64,000 nucleotides of DNA from Tubulanus polymorphus (GCF_964204645.1 NC_134030.1:1653855-1717854); one strand, 5' to 3'; counted from the first letter of the stretch, positions 51,960 through 63,414 are shown. Numbers and translations: made by a program. The notes: generated by a model from the letters alone, not told the origin.

Positions 51960-54095
51960 GGATCCACCTCAGCCAACTGATTTCCTGATACAGACAGAAA
52001 GTTGGGACAGTCAAATTAAGAGATTTGGTCAAGACAAATTACTCAGATCACACTGGAAATTCGCAATATCCTCTCTCCTCATGGACCACACATTGTCAAT
52101 GTTGACTTTGCTAGAAATCGATTATAAAATTCATCACGACCAATTCTTTTTCACTGAATTTAATATTTATTGTTCACTTCTGGTACAAAATCTTGTTCAG
52201 CCCCTGACAAGAGAATAAACAATGACACTACGTATTTCATGACATAGAACAGTAGTTTTTTTTTCATCGACAAATTGGGACGATCCTGATGATATCCCTG
52301 ATTTGAATGATAGTGTCTTTAGAATCATAAAGACCATGTCTCGACCAGACAGATAATCCAATCACAATTCAAATTGAAGGCTCGCTAGTGCAGTTATTCA
52401 CAGAATCCAGCTCTTTAAACCTCATCAGTTTATCAGAATCGAGGAGTTTCACCACCTGTTATTTGGAATCTCATTTCATGACAGCTAGTGCTGATTCTTT
52501 ATTCTCTTTGATTACTGCATGATGTTATCATTCTGAAATTAAAATACATATCACACTTATAATTAAACCTGGATTGACTTTACAAATTAATGGTTCAGAA
52601 TCCATTTTTCTAACTTACCTTGATGTATTGCAATCTATTCATTTTATGTTGAGCTAATTTGATACGCATAACTTCAATTTCTTAAAACATCCTACGAGTT
52701 GTGACTCACAAAATCATCACTAAAACGCCACAATAATCTACAATAGATAATCAATATAGTTTTTGTGAAATAGCACTCATATTCAATGTTCACATCTTAC
52801 GAAGTAAGTAAGTAGGTGAAGTTACCTCGTTGGTGTGATTATTTTCACTGGATCAACTGCTGATGTCCAATGTCGCATAAAGAACAATCAATCAATCGCC
52901 TCGAGTGAACAAATAAGTTGCCTCTGCTGCATGGTTCAGTATGTTAGTAGTGGTAGTAGTATTGTATGTATTGTTACCGATATTTTCGGTACCACACGCT
53001 AAACAAGTGCCTGCAGAAGCGTTACCCGGCAGTTTTAATGAAATTTCGTTCTTCATTGATATAAACAAGAAAATTAATTTTGATAAACTATTTGACGCCT
53101 GCGAAAAAATGTAGAATTTCTAGGATAAGCTAATGTGGATTTGCAAACTTGAAATCGAAGTTTTAAGAAATTTGAGGAATTATAACATTTGGCGATTGGG
53201 TAGATGATACTTCGACTGTAGGTATAGTGGTTTAATTTTTTTATCAATATTTTTATCAATTATTTTGTCAATAATTGATAACTTGCGACCGACTTCATTC
53301 ATTCATATTTGCCTCTAAGCTGGTCTGCAACTTCATTGCCTCCATAGTTGAAGAAAGAGCTCTTCTGATGTCTGCTTCATCATGACTTCGAGCATATCGT
53401 GTGGCTTAGAAGGCTGGCCCGGTCCCCGGGCCCGGGTTTGGCTGTCACTCGATATACTAAAAATTTAGTCTTGAGTCTGGGTTGAAGTAGACATTGTCAT
53501 TTAGAATAATTTGTTTATGTTATTCTCTATGAATTACTCGTGTGTCTTGTATGTTGTATTTTCTTACTTTAAAATGTGTAACTTTATTGAATTTGGGAAT
53601 TTAAATCCCGGAATTTCAATGTAATAACGATCATAAAGAATTGAATTGAATTGTCACCTAATACACTTGCCATCAGAGCACGCGGAGCCGTATGTAACAG
53701 CTAGGCTATTATAAATTGCTAATCTCATGAAACCTGCATATCCCCCTAATATCGAACATATTTTCTAAAAAATTTGAATATTGAAATTATATGTTTACAC
53801 ATTTGAATATTGACCGCTTGTAGCCGCTGATGAAATTCACACCGGCCCTACACAGATCGTAGATAGCTTCGTCATTCCACCAACATCCCCATGTCAGGGT
53901 CTGACTTTAATATCAGACTTCCGCATCGTGTATACATCCGCCATTTACTTATCATTTCTATTTATGCCTGCCGCTTCTGATATAATCATACATCCTTAAC
54001 TATTACAATACGTCTCCTAATGATATTCAATGCAATATAACATTCCGACGTTCAAATAGAGGTCATTACATAATCACAGGAAGCCTTTCTACATG
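51960..54095. other. No gene seen
   Basis: About 2.1 kb with only short AT-rich frames. 'ccggtccccgggcccgggtt' (53418) is an isolated GC-rich word. No repeats of note. Confidence 0.4.
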
Positions 54096-54096
54096 T

Positions 54097-54107
54097 TTGT
54101 CAATAAT
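54097..54107. repeat. Left target-site duplication of Penelope-like element
   Basis: TTGTCAATAAT, repeated exactly at 58505-58515 on the other side of the element. Confidence 0.85.
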
Positions 54108-54889
54108 CACGATAGGTAGAACACAATATCCGTGTTGACGCGATGAGGAGAGAATCCCACAATGATAATAAAAAGTCCGAAAATGAAACTTCGAGATAGT
54201 AGTTTATTCAACGTTTCGACTATATCCTAATAGTCATCTTCAGGAATAATGAGATACTACAGAAATATGAGATATATATACAATCCAGGGACAAAGAGAC
54301 TAATTCAAGTAATCAGAGATGATACAAACTAAAGGAAAATTAACGTAGAAACAGTTACACGCTAAAATAGATTAAAGGGAAGCAAACTAAGGGGTGATTA
54401 TAAACAACAATAGTGAGTATAAATATAAATGAAACTTAAAGTCAGTAGTAAAAAGAAATACAAACTAAGGGGCACTTAAATTAAAACAAAGGTGAATACA
54501 AGTTAAGTCAGAGACGAAATTGATGAGAGAACAAATAACAAATAATCAAAGGGGAAATCAAGTGTTGAGTTTAACCAGTTTACAGAGGAATTTTGATATA
54601 AGTTTATTATGGGGTGAAAAACCATTGTTAAGGTTTACAACGTTGTTCGAATTTTCAATAATTAATGCAGATTCCAAAATATGTCTTCTAGTTTTATCGC
54701 TGCAAGGGTATACTAATTCAGCATTAACAAAATCAAAATTGTGTGAAGTCTGAAAAACATGACTAGCAACTCCGCTTTCAGGTTTAAAGTTTTTTACATC
54801 TAATTTATGCTCTTTTATGCGTTGATTAAGATTCCGACCTGTTTCTCCTATATATACTTTGTCGCAAACTTTACAAGGTATTTTATAAA
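54108..54889 (-). repeat. Inverted pseudo-LTR piece A
   Basis: Reverse complement of 54890-55685. Together with B it forms a 1.6-kb palindrome with a centre at about 54885-54895 ('ggtattttataaa' / 'tttataaaatacc'). Open frames in it are antisense to the GIY-YIG coding end. Confidence 0.92.
54204..54249 (-). ncRNA. Hammerhead-like ribozyme motif in inverted piece A
   Basis: Reverse-strand copy of the same motif. All three copies keep both stems and the core. Confidence 0.45.
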
Positions 54890-55646
54890 CTAAACTGTGG
54901 AATTTATAAAATACCTTGTAAAGTTTGCGACAAAGTATATATAGGAGAAACAGGTCGGAATCTTAATCAACGCATAAAAGAGCATAAATTAGATGTAAAA
55001 AACTTTAAACCTGAAAGCGGAGTTGCTAGTCATGTTTTTCAGACTTCACACAATTTTGATTTTGTTAATGCTGAATTAGTATACCCTTGCAGCGATAAAA
55101 CTAGAAGACATATTTTGGAATCTGCATTAATTATTGAAAATTCGAACAACGTTGTAAACCTTAACAATGGTTTTTCACCCCATAATAAACTTATATCAAA
55201 ATTCCTCTGTAAACTGGTTAAACTCAACACTTGATTTCCCCTTTGATTATTTGTTATTTGTTCTCTCATCAATTTCGTCTCTGACTTAACTTGTATTCAC
55301 CTTTGTTTTAATTTAAGTGCCCCTTAGTTTGTATTTCTTTTTACTACTGACTTTAAGTTTCATTTATATTTATACTCACTATTGTTGTTTATAATCACCC
55401 CTTAGTTTGCTTCCCTTTAATCTATTTTAGCGTGTAACTGTTTCTACGTTAATTTTCCTTTAGTTTGTATCATCTCTGATTACTTGAATTAGTCTCTTTG
55501 TCCCTGGATTGTATATATATCTCATATTTCTGTAGTATCTCATTATTCCTGAAGATGACTATTAGGATATAGTCGAAACGTTGAATAAACTACTATCTCG
55601 AAGTTTCATTTTCGGACTTTTTATTATCATTGTGGGATTCTCTCCT
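54890..55646 (+). repeat. 5' pseudo-LTR B (carries the GIY-YIG coding end)
   Basis: Direct repeat of 57749-58504. It begins at 'ctaaactgtggaatttataa' and contains the last ~115 codons of the ORF (YIGETGRNLNQRIKEH onward) without the RT part, then the 3' UTR with the hammerhead-like motif, ending 'gggattctctcctca'. Confidence 0.92.
55543..55588 (+). ncRNA. Hammerhead-like ribozyme motif in pseudo-LTR B
   Basis: Core CTGAAGA at 55549-55555 (fits CUGANGA), stem II GACTAT/ATAGTC (55557-55562 with 55569-55574), GAAA at 55575-55578, and stem I TTATTC/GAATAA (55543-55548 with 55583-55588). One unpaired T at 55556 and a very short helix III (CGTT) depart from a standard type I hammerhead. Hammerhead motifs are known in Penelope-like pseudo-LTRs; activity is not shown. 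Confidence 0.5.
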
Positions 55647-55687
55647 CATCGCGTCAACACGGATATTGTGTTCTACCTATCGTGATC

Positions 55688-58090
55688 ATGCTACCCACGG
55701 ATCGAAATATCGTATTAAAATTCTTCTTCTTTACGTTCCCGTACCTCGTCGCTAGCTTCCGAAATTATGAGAAATGCTATATCAAATCCAGGACTGCTAA
55801 AAGTAAAGTCAAGTTCCTTCAGGAGTGTTATGCCGAAAAAGTGGTTCCGCGATCACTTTCTTGGATTTGGAAATACGACTCCAGCTCTGCGTTTCCACCC
55901 GAAGCTAACTAGCAACTCAAATTCGCTATAGATCGTGCTAAGGAAGACTGTAACTATCAGTTCTACAAATTCCGTCAATCTCAAAATTATTTGAAGTCAC
56001 ACGTACCGGACCTATTCCTCTGGAAATCGCTCTCCACTATTGTTCAAGGCTCTGGAAAATATCATCAGCACAGAAAGTCCGTGGATCTTACCAACCAACT
56101 GAATAAACTCATTGATTCCAGCCCTTGGACTAGATTTAGCAACACCGAAAACATAGTAAATTTGTCTTCAACCACGTTATCTTCTACTCAGTGTCAACTT
56201 CTCGGCTACGGTTTGAATTTTTCTCTTCCTCATCAAGATAAACATGTTTTAGACTTTGTCACCCAATTGGAATATCGCAAATCATCTCCGAACAGTTTGG
56301 ACTATAACTTTATATTCATGAATCTACAGGCTATATGCGATCAACTCAACAGGAACCTTTTTGAATATCTACCTCGTCGATTTCGGCTCGCCCTCCAAGA
56401 ACTACGGAAGTTAAAGACTATTAAAATATCTAAGGCTGATAAAGGTGGCAAGATTGTGATTTTAGATCTGGATAATTATAATGTTAAAATGCAATCTCTC
56501 TTGGATAATCCTGGTGTTTATAAGAAACTTAAATCGAATCCTCTTCCTCGTATGCAAGCTAATTTCAACAGAAGTCTTTCGGATATTATTAAACGTTTCC
56601 CCTCCGCTAAAGAAACTCTGAATAAGTTCCATTCACGTCTTCCCTCTTTACCATATATCTATGGATTGCCTAAAATTCATAAAGATAATGTTCCACTGCG
56701 CCCTATAGTCTCCAATTGTAATTCTCCTACATACCGGTTATCTAAATTTCTCGCGAAACAGTTATCTCCGGTGCTCGGTTCGTTCTCTCCGTCGCACCTT
56801 CGCCATAATCAACACTTACTTGAACGTATTAAGAATATTATCCCTGGCAACGACAAATTTATATCATTTGATGTTACTTCCCTTTTTACCAATGTTCCTC
56901 TTGGACCTACTCTTGATTTCTTAAAACGCAGATTACCATCACTTAACATTAACTTCGGCATTCCTACGGATTGTATCATCGACCTTATCTCTATTTGTAC
57001 GACGGACTCCTTTTTTGAATTCAACAATTGTTTTTACGAACAGACATTCGGTATCGCTATGGGAAATCCTCTAAGTCCTATTCTAGCTAATTTATTCCTA
57101 GAACATGTTGAATCTGAAATATTGCCTCTTTACACTGATATTCACCCTAAAATCTGGCTCAGATATGTTGACGATGTTCTGGCTTTGGTTCCCTTTGACT
57201 TCAATGTTGATAACTTTCTTATATATTTAAACTCCCTTTACCCGTCTCTGGCTTTTACGTATGAATGGGAATCTAATAGTAAAATACCTTTTCTGGATGT
57301 TTTGATTTTTAACTGTGGATCCTTTTTGAAATTCGCGGTTTATAGGAAACCTACCAACGCTGAATCCTACCTCCATTACTTCTCTTTTACTTCTCCGGAT
57401 ATTAAACTCGGTTTAGCTCAAGGATTATTTCTTCGCGCTTTGAGAATTTGCGACCCCTCATTTCTACCCGATGAAATTCACCATATTAACCAATCTCTCA
57501 AAAAACTTGCCTACCCCGATTTCCTATTGAAAAAAGCTCTACTTAAAGCTCGTACTACGCATTTTAGAAATAACAACCTTAGAACTCCTACTTTGGCTAC
57601 CGATAAACAGCCTATCATTGTACCGTATGTACCTTTCCTCGAGAATTCTAAAGTTTCTCTTCGGTCACTAAATAAACAACTCATCTTTAAATACAATAAT
57701 AAACTCAGTAACATATTGATTAACAACAAACCGAAAACCATATCCCTAAACTGTGGAATTTATAAAATACCTTGTAAAGTTTGCGACAAAGTATATATAG
57801 GAGAAACAGGTCGGAATCTTAATCAACGCATAAAAGAGCATAAATTAGATGTAAAAAACTTTAAACCTGAAAGCGGAGTTGCTAGTCATGTTTTTCAGAC
57901 TTCACACAATTTTGATTTTGTTAATGCTGAATTAGTATACCCTTGCAGCGATAAAACTAGAAGACATATTTTGGAATCTGCATTAATTATTGAAAATTCG
58001 AACAACGTTGTAAACCTTAACAATGGTTTTTCACCCCATAATAAACTTATATCAAAATTCCTCTGTAAACTGGTTAAACTCAACACTTGA
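55688..58090 (+). CDS. Penelope-like ORF: reverse transcriptase with GIY-YIG endonuclease, one internal TAG
   Basis: From the ATG at 55688 the frame runs 800 codons with a single TAG at 55910-55912. After it the frame is open for 726 codons, so downstream residues are in phase. Visible motifs (numbered from the ATG): KADKGGKIVILD 249-260 and GLPKIHKDNVPLRPIVSN 326-343, both characteristic of this class; SFDVTSLFTN 393-402 (motif A Asp); AMGNPLSP 457-464 (motif B); YVDD 493-496 (catalytic Asp pair); IPFLDV near 533 and FAVYRKPT near 548. The linker Cys set is around CGIYKIPCKVC 689-699. GIY at 690, YIGETGR at 703 and RIKEHK at 714 form the endonuclease. The length fits complete family members. 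Used for target-primed reverse transcription. The ORF is probably inactive unless the stop is a polymorphism or error. Confidence 0.92.
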
Positions 58091-58504
58091 TTTCCCCTTT
58101 GATTATTTGTTATTTGTTCTCTCATCAATTTCGTCTCTGACTTAACTTGTATTCACCTTTGTTTTAATTTAAGTGCCCCTTAGTTTGTATTTCTTTTTAC
58201 TACTGACTTTAAGTTTCATTTATATTTATACTCACTATTGTTGTTTATAATCACCCCTTAGTTTGCTTCCCTTTAATCTATTTTAGCGTGTAACTGTTTC
58301 TACGTTAATTTTCCTTTAGTTTGTATCATCTCTGATTACTTGAATTAGTCTCTTTGTCCCTGGATTGTATATATATCTCATATTTCTGTAGTATCTCATT
58401 ATTCCTGAAGATGACTATTAGGATATAGTCGAAACGTTGAATAAACTACTATCTCGAAGTTTCATTTTCGGACTTTTTATTATCATTGTGGGATTCTCTC
58501 CTCA
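57749..58504 (+). repeat. 3' pseudo-LTR C
   Basis: Direct repeat of 54890-55646. It overlaps the GIY-YIG coding end of the ORF and the 3' UTR. No poly(A) tail follows before the target-site duplication. Confidence 0.92.
58399..58444 (+). ncRNA. Hammerhead-like ribozyme motif in pseudo-LTR C
   Basis: Same sequence as the motif at 55543-55588, in the 3' pseudo-LTR. CTGAAGA is at 58405-58411 and stem I closes at 58439-58444. Confidence 0.5.
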
Positions 58505-58515
58505 TTGTCAATAAT
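58505..58515. repeat. Right target-site duplication of Penelope-like element
   Basis: TTGTCAATAAT, identical to 54097-54107. Confidence 0.85.
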
Positions 58516-58689
58516 ATTTTGCCAAATAGCTTGTATGTGTACACATAGACCTGTGACGTTTTGCACATCGATTTACAGTTGTCGTTTGTAAAATGACGCT
58601 GAATGGTTAACATTGTTCAGGTTTCATAATAGTAACGTTTTATAAGGCGTCAAAATGACTTTAAAGAGGTCCATGCGGGAACGTAAATC

Positions 58690-58990
58690 GCGACTCTGTG
58701 TAGGCGGCCATGTTACATAGTTCACGTGATGAAATACTGAAATCTGATTGGATCCGTAGATTCCGCGGAAAATGGCGGACGGGCAAAACCTGTCCCATAT
58801 TGAATGGCACAGGCAACCAGTCTAGTTTTCTAAACGATGTATTTATTACTCGCGTACCACAATATTTATTACTCGCGTACCACAGTCGGACAATCGACCT
58901 ATGTACGATCTCCACCGTCGCGTGCTGCCTTTACATAAACAATAAGCGGTAAATCTGTGAACTAATTTCTAACCTCACTTGCCACAGTAA
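58690..58990. repeat. Dispersed element fragments (CTCGCGTACCACAG, AGCGGTAAATCTGTGAACTAA)
   Basis: 'ttattactcgcgtaccacag' and the shorter 'tactcgcgtaccaca' are tandem at 58845-58885. 'aagcggtaaatctgtgaact' and 'cctcacttgccacagtaaga' follow, matching 13225-13290. 'caggcaaccagtctagtttt' (58809) matches the GGTAACCAGTC family. Two element families are nested here. Confidence 0.55.
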
Positions 58991-58999
58991 GACACCGAT

Positions 59000-59225
59000 C
59001 GGCAGCCGACGAAGTTAATCCCAGTCCAGTGACTAAATCGCAAATTTAGCACCAGAGGCTGAAAGTTGTTGGGAATGCGTGGCTGTAAATCATAAATAAA
59101 ATATATATTAAACTAAAAGTATGTGTTTATGTTGATGGTTGAGTTTTTGTCAAGGTGTGGAATGCGCGTTTGTGCCGATCATACAGCAACTTATGATTGT
59201 TTGTACATCACAGCCAGAACCCAGG
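59000..59225. other. No gene seen
   Basis: Short frames only. Confidence 0.3.
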
Positions 59226-59227
59226 TC

Positions 59228-59320
59228 CACTCATTAGGATCCAGTTCCACAGATCAGGATCCAGCTCCTAGGATCCAGTTCCACAGATCAGGATCCAGCT
59301 CACAGAATCCAGTTGCATAT
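59228..59320. repeat. Short GGATCCAG(T/C)TCCACAGATCA repeat
   Basis: Four to five irregular units of 20-24 bp built on 'aggatccagttccacagatc'. Confidence 0.75.
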
Positions 59321-59579
59321 AGTTTGATCCAAGGTTAGACTTATAGTAATATGTTCATTTCCACAGTGTTAGTCTTGACTTTAATTTTGAGCATACAAAA
59401 ACATCTCGATTCAACGGACGGCTAATTACGATTCAAGAGAGGCTTCTAGGTATAATGTGAACAAATGTTTTAAATGAAGTTAAATGATTTAATGTAGATA
59501 GTTTAAAGTCGATGAGCCTCTGATTTTAATCTATACATGTTCACGGATTTGTCCCATTATAACCTATTTCTTATAATCA

Positions 59580-60365
59580 CAGGTCAGCGGTCGCCATTGT
59601 GTCCGGATTCAGGTTGAATTTTGATCGACTTTTTTCACAATGGAATCGGTGCGCATTCCTTTACCGGATATCGATCGTATGGTATTGTTATAGATAATCG
59701 CTTGGATGGACCGCAACTCTTCCGATCCATTTTACCTGACCAGCACCTTCCTTTCGACCACTGGACACCAGACAGCTAGCACCTCCTGTGAAAATTCTCC
59801 CGGAACCCGAACGTGTTTGGTAAGTGTTAACATTTGACATAACCATTAGAAATTTATTCGTAAGAAACTTTATGAACTTGTTTCATTTCCGCTTATGTTT
59901 TCCGCACCCAGTTGAACAGTTTAAGAATGATTTTGACTCTTTAAAAGTTAAATTTTTTGACGATGAAATTAATTACTCTTACTAAACAATTCATTTCAAA
60001 TGTGGCTGACTCTTGACTGGTTAAACTCAATTAGATTGACTTTAAGCCCGGGTTAATATTGATACTGCTCTATTAAACCAGCCCCTGTTCTCAATTTTTT
60101 AAGTTTTATTGCCATTGTCAATGAGGACAACAATTTGTACTTAACCGTTTTTAGCTTAATGTTCTCACAAACTCGCTAGGCCATGGTGGCAAATTCTAAT
60201 TTCATTGAAGTTTGTACTGTTTAATACATGTCATCAAAATTTTAATTTCAAAATCAAAATAATTTGAAGTGTTCAATGTGTTGTCCTCTTTTGTAGGATA
60301 GCGAAAACACACTGTTGGAAATAACTGAAGTCTGAACAAATCGTTGAGAAGCGCAATTCTTTTTG
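59580..60365 (+). other. Candidate noncoding transcript with two exons
   Basis: A GC-richer segment from about 59583 ('acaggtcagcggtcgccatt') ends at donor GTAAGT (59820). An acceptor 'cctcttttgtag' ends at 60297 and a 66-nt segment follows, to donor GTGAGTAAG (60364). The only ATG frame in the first segment is 18 codons (MESVRIPLPDIDRMVLL). The segment may be 5' UTR of a gene outside this view or a noncoding RNA. Based on splice signals only. Confidence 0.3.
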
Positions 60366-60439
60366 GTGAGTAAGTATATATCGCTTTCTTTCATCATTTT
60401 CATTCTTTTACAACTCCCAGTCTTAAATGTATCAATCAG

Positions 60440-60580
60440 TTTCCCTCAGGCCAGGTACCCATCTTGGGTGGAGCAGGGAGGTCACCTCCCTGAGTGTCGT
60501 GCGGAATTCGAACACGTGAGTTGCTTCCCAGATTCGAACGCGACAACCACGGCTCGCCCGCTGTTAAATCTTTCGTAATT
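60440..60580. repeat. SINE-like fragment with GGTACCCAT...GGGTGGAG and GATTCGAACxC motifs
   Basis: 'gccaggtacccatcttgggtggag' (as two short words), 'ggaattcgaacacgtgag' and 'agattcgaacgcgacaac' resemble the common 3' part of marine-invertebrate repeats with a tRNA-like B box on the reverse strand. The identification is from memory of the pattern, not from a search. Confidence 0.4.
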
Positions 60581-60589
60581 TTTTAGGAG

Positions 60590-61055
60590 TCCTAAAACCG
60601 TTTTTAGTTTGAAAAAAATTGTATTCAAAACTTCTGAAAAAAACTATTTACTTATTGAGATAATACGCAAATTCATTTCTGAAATCCCTTTTGTCGAACC
60701 GGGTGATTTATCTCATCGCTATATCTGCGGCGAAAAAACCGATATGCGCGAGCAGTTCTGAACGGCGGGGAATCCCCGTAACGTTCTCCGCAGCAAAGCC
60801 ACGTGACACGACTAACTTGTACGTGCGTGCTCCGTATTAGTGAAGACACTGCTACTCACGAGATGCTGGTTCAGAGATCGCCGCCAGTACTCTTAGACTA
60901 GTTGAGGTCGCACTCTAGAGCAGCGAGATTTATAAAATAGATACCGCGCTCTTTGAATTGATGTCAGTATTCTTTAGATCTCTCAAACCGGCTGAGTAAC
61001 TTTTGAATTCTATGTTTTCTCTAGCATTTGCTGGTGAGTCATCGATCCACATCGG
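60590..61055. other. No gene seen
   Basis: Mixed sequence. A CpG-richer part at 60720-60830. A possible acceptor 'ttttctctag' (61024) lies shortly before the 25-bp array. Confidence 0.35.
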
Positions 61056-61059
61056 GGAC

Positions 61060-61318
61060 CGCACCTAGGAGCAGCAAGTAGGAGCATCCACTGGGACCAC
61101 ACCTAGGAGCAGCCACAGGGACCACACCTAGGAGCAGCCACAGGGACCACATCTAGGAGCAGCCACAGGGACCACACCTAGGAGCAGCCACAGGGACCAC
61201 ACCTAGGAGCAGCCACAGGGACCACACCTAGGAGCAGCCACAGGGACCACACCTAGGAGCAGCCACACCTAGGAGCAGCCACAGGGACCACACCTAGGAG
61301 CAGCCACAGGAGGGACTG
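61060..61318. repeat. 25-bp tandem repeat (CCACAGGGACCACACCTAGGAGCAG), ~9-10 units
   Basis: Nearly perfect units. The first two and one later unit are irregular. It shares 'aggagcagc' with the degenerate repeat at 42902-43085. Confidence 0.93.
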
Positions 61319-61319
61319 A

Positions 61320-62170
61320 CCTGAATTGGGAATCACTGAATGGAAAAGATAAGTAGAGATATATTTATTATTAAACTACAATATTTTTGGAGTACAGGTC
61401 TTGAGATGTTTTCAAACTTCCCATCATCTCTTCAGGTGTTTCTGTTGTAGTATGTGGTTATTTTTCTGTTCAAGTGTCGCCCCCATATTTTTCTGATTGC
61501 TAGCAAAAAACAGGGTTAAATTGCTGTATCAAGCATATTACGATGTTAGATTAATTTGTTCTTGTTGTTCAGGCGTTTCTGCAGTTTTTGAATGTTTTAA
61601 TGTAAAGTCCATCACCGATTTACACACCACATTCAGGTATTCTCTATCGTGATAAATTGTGAATCAAAAACTTACATATTTAGACTTAATTAGAAATTCA
61701 TTGGTTCAAAAGGTTTTCATTTATAAAAAAATGTTAAAATTGATTGAAAATAATTACATTGTTGTAATGGGAGTGATTTTTCGACCCTAATTAACATCGA
61801 AAAAGTTAAACAGAAAATTTAGAAAAAAATAATGAAATAAATAATAAAATAGATAAGTAAATCTAGTCCTGCTTTCACAAAAAAGTTTTGTTCAGACTTT
61901 TTGGGAAACTGGATATATATATATAACTTATATTTATTTTAATCATAAGGTATAATATAGCAATTGACTTGAAATGAATATCATACTAGTATTTATAAAC
62001 ATACAAATCTTCATTAACAAACTAGGGCAAAACATCCCAAAAACGTTAGTTAAAGATATATCATAATTCATTTACTCATTTCAAAATGAGATTTACCATA
62101 TTTACATATATCATATCATATATCGTTATCTCAATTTTTATGGTTATTCAACTACCTCAATTCTGGGATT
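61320..62170. other. No gene seen
   Basis: AT-rich with poly-A/T runs and a (TA)n tract at about 61914-61928. Confidence 0.4.
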
Positions 62171-62172
62171 TA

Positions 62173-62699
62173 TTAAATAGCAACAATTGTGCAAAATCTT
62201 AGTATTTTCACTGGTGTCACTTTCTTCTTTTTGCCGCTGCTTTTATTTAAAGAAAACACGTTGGCCTTCGTCAATTTGATAATAATAATTGTCTTATTTG
62301 GAAAGAAATTCTTGGATTCAGAAAATATAGCACTTGTATCTGAATTCTTGGAAATATTCATTGAATCATCAATCGAAGTGACAAAAATTAGACAAAAAAT
62401 ACTTTTAGTGGATAAATGGTGGTTGTAAGCGGGATTGTTAGACGGAGAGGGGAGATAGAGGAACCACTCGTCTTTTCTTCTGATGCTGTCCTGTCTTGCA
62501 TTCTGTGACGCAGATTGTAGTTGGATAAACACAGCTGATATCTCATTATCATCGTAATTGAAATGTATGTTGTACCTCTGAATCTGCATTCTTTTTTGGC
62601 GGCCGAGGTCCACTTGTTCCCTCACTACAACTGCTGTCCGATCCTTTTCTCTTTCTCGAGGTTTTGGAATTAATATTAAAAGTTCCGTCCATCAGCTCT
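62173..62699 (-). CDS. Open frame of ~175 codons without ATG near start, unknown product
   Basis: On the reverse strand the frame opens after a TGA at about 62700 and runs to the stop at 62173. It reads WTELLILIPKPREREKDRTA, VVVREQVDLGRQKRMQIQRY, and later SASQNARQDSIRRKDEWFLY. The first two thirds look protein-like, with mixed charge and aromatic residues. The last third is AT-driven (Ile/Lys/Asn/Phe), and a possible donor AAAAGTATTT sits between them. It lies downstream of the inverted exon 1 cluster on the same strand. Family unknown; possibly one exon of a spliced gene. Confidence 0.35.
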
Positions 62700-63030
62700 T
62701 AGCCGTTGAGAAGTACTGCGTGAAAATGAGCAAAACTAGTAATCATAGCTTGACCTGGTTTCTCAATGATGATGTCACTGGGAAAGCCTTTTGGAATAGT
62801 TGAAAGGCTTGATGTTAATACTTGATCTGGATGGGTCAATAACAAATAAGGATTTGTGTTTTTCTAACCCATTTACGTAAGATATCAACAGACAGGGTTC
62901 ATTCAGAGGTCAATCCTAAATGTCCCTCCCTTGAGAAGAATGACATTTCAGGTCATCAAAAGATTAAAATTCATTTAAAATCTGAATCTTTGGCTTTTCT
63001 ATAAACAGATTGCAGATTGCATTGGCTTGA
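62700..63030. other. No gene seen
   Basis: Mixed sequence between the open frame and the exon 1 cluster. Confidence 0.3.
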
Positions 63031-63032
63031 AA

Positions 63033-63046
63033 CCTGCTTTTGGCAT
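63033..63046 (-). pseudogene. Exon 1 copy e, truncated after MPKA
   Basis: The reverse strand reads ATGCCAAAAGCAGG after 'ttctag'-type sequence, then diverges. The upstream AT-rich flank matches the other copies. Confidence 0.6.
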
Positions 63047-63186
63047 CTAGAAAAATAAGTAAAAATCATTTGAAAATACATTTTATAATGAGTCCGTCAA
63101 ACAGTTCAATACTTTCTTACACTTTTTCTTAACAAAGTATGAATAAATTAGCATGAAAACAGTAAATTTGTAATTGCAGCAGCTTA

Positions 63187-63245
63187 GCCGCTTGAAGTCG
63201 AAGGGTCTGCCCCCCCCCCCGTGTTTTTCTCTGAGCTTTCGGCAT
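63187..63245 (-). pseudogene. Exon 1 copy d, donor lost
   Basis: The reverse strand begins MPKAQRKTRG and continues into a run of 12 G. The donor position reads CAATTA instead of GTAAGT. Confidence 0.7.
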
Positions 63246-63414
63246 CTAGTAAGATAACTATGATATAATGATATTAATAGAAAAATTTAAAGTAAAAGTA
63301 TTGAATAAATTGAAGATACATCATATAATCGAGGCAGTCAAACAGTTCAGTACTTTCTTACAACTATTCTTAATCATGAATAAATTAGCATGGAAACAGT
63401 AAATGTGTACTTAC

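Larger units (their letters stand above)
54108..58504 (+). mobile_element. Penelope-like retroelement, nearly full length, with inverted 5' piece
   Basis: Order: an inverted piece A (54108-54889, minus), a direct repeat B (54890-55646), the body with one RT/GIY-YIG ORF (55688-58090), and direct repeat C (57749-58504) nearly identical to B. B and C are the pseudo-LTRs known for Penelope-like elements. A is the reverse complement of 54890-55685, so it covers B plus the first ~40 bp of the body. The whole is flanked by the 11-bp TTGTCAATAAT duplication. B, C and A look almost identical, indicating a recent insertion, although the ORF carries one stop. Confidence 0.92.

Noticed and set aside
54520-54753. 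Repeated 77-aa ORF beginning MMREQITNNQ (also 55039 and 57895, minus)
   Set aside because: Antisense to the GIY-YIG coding end and present only because pseudo-LTR sequence occurs three times.
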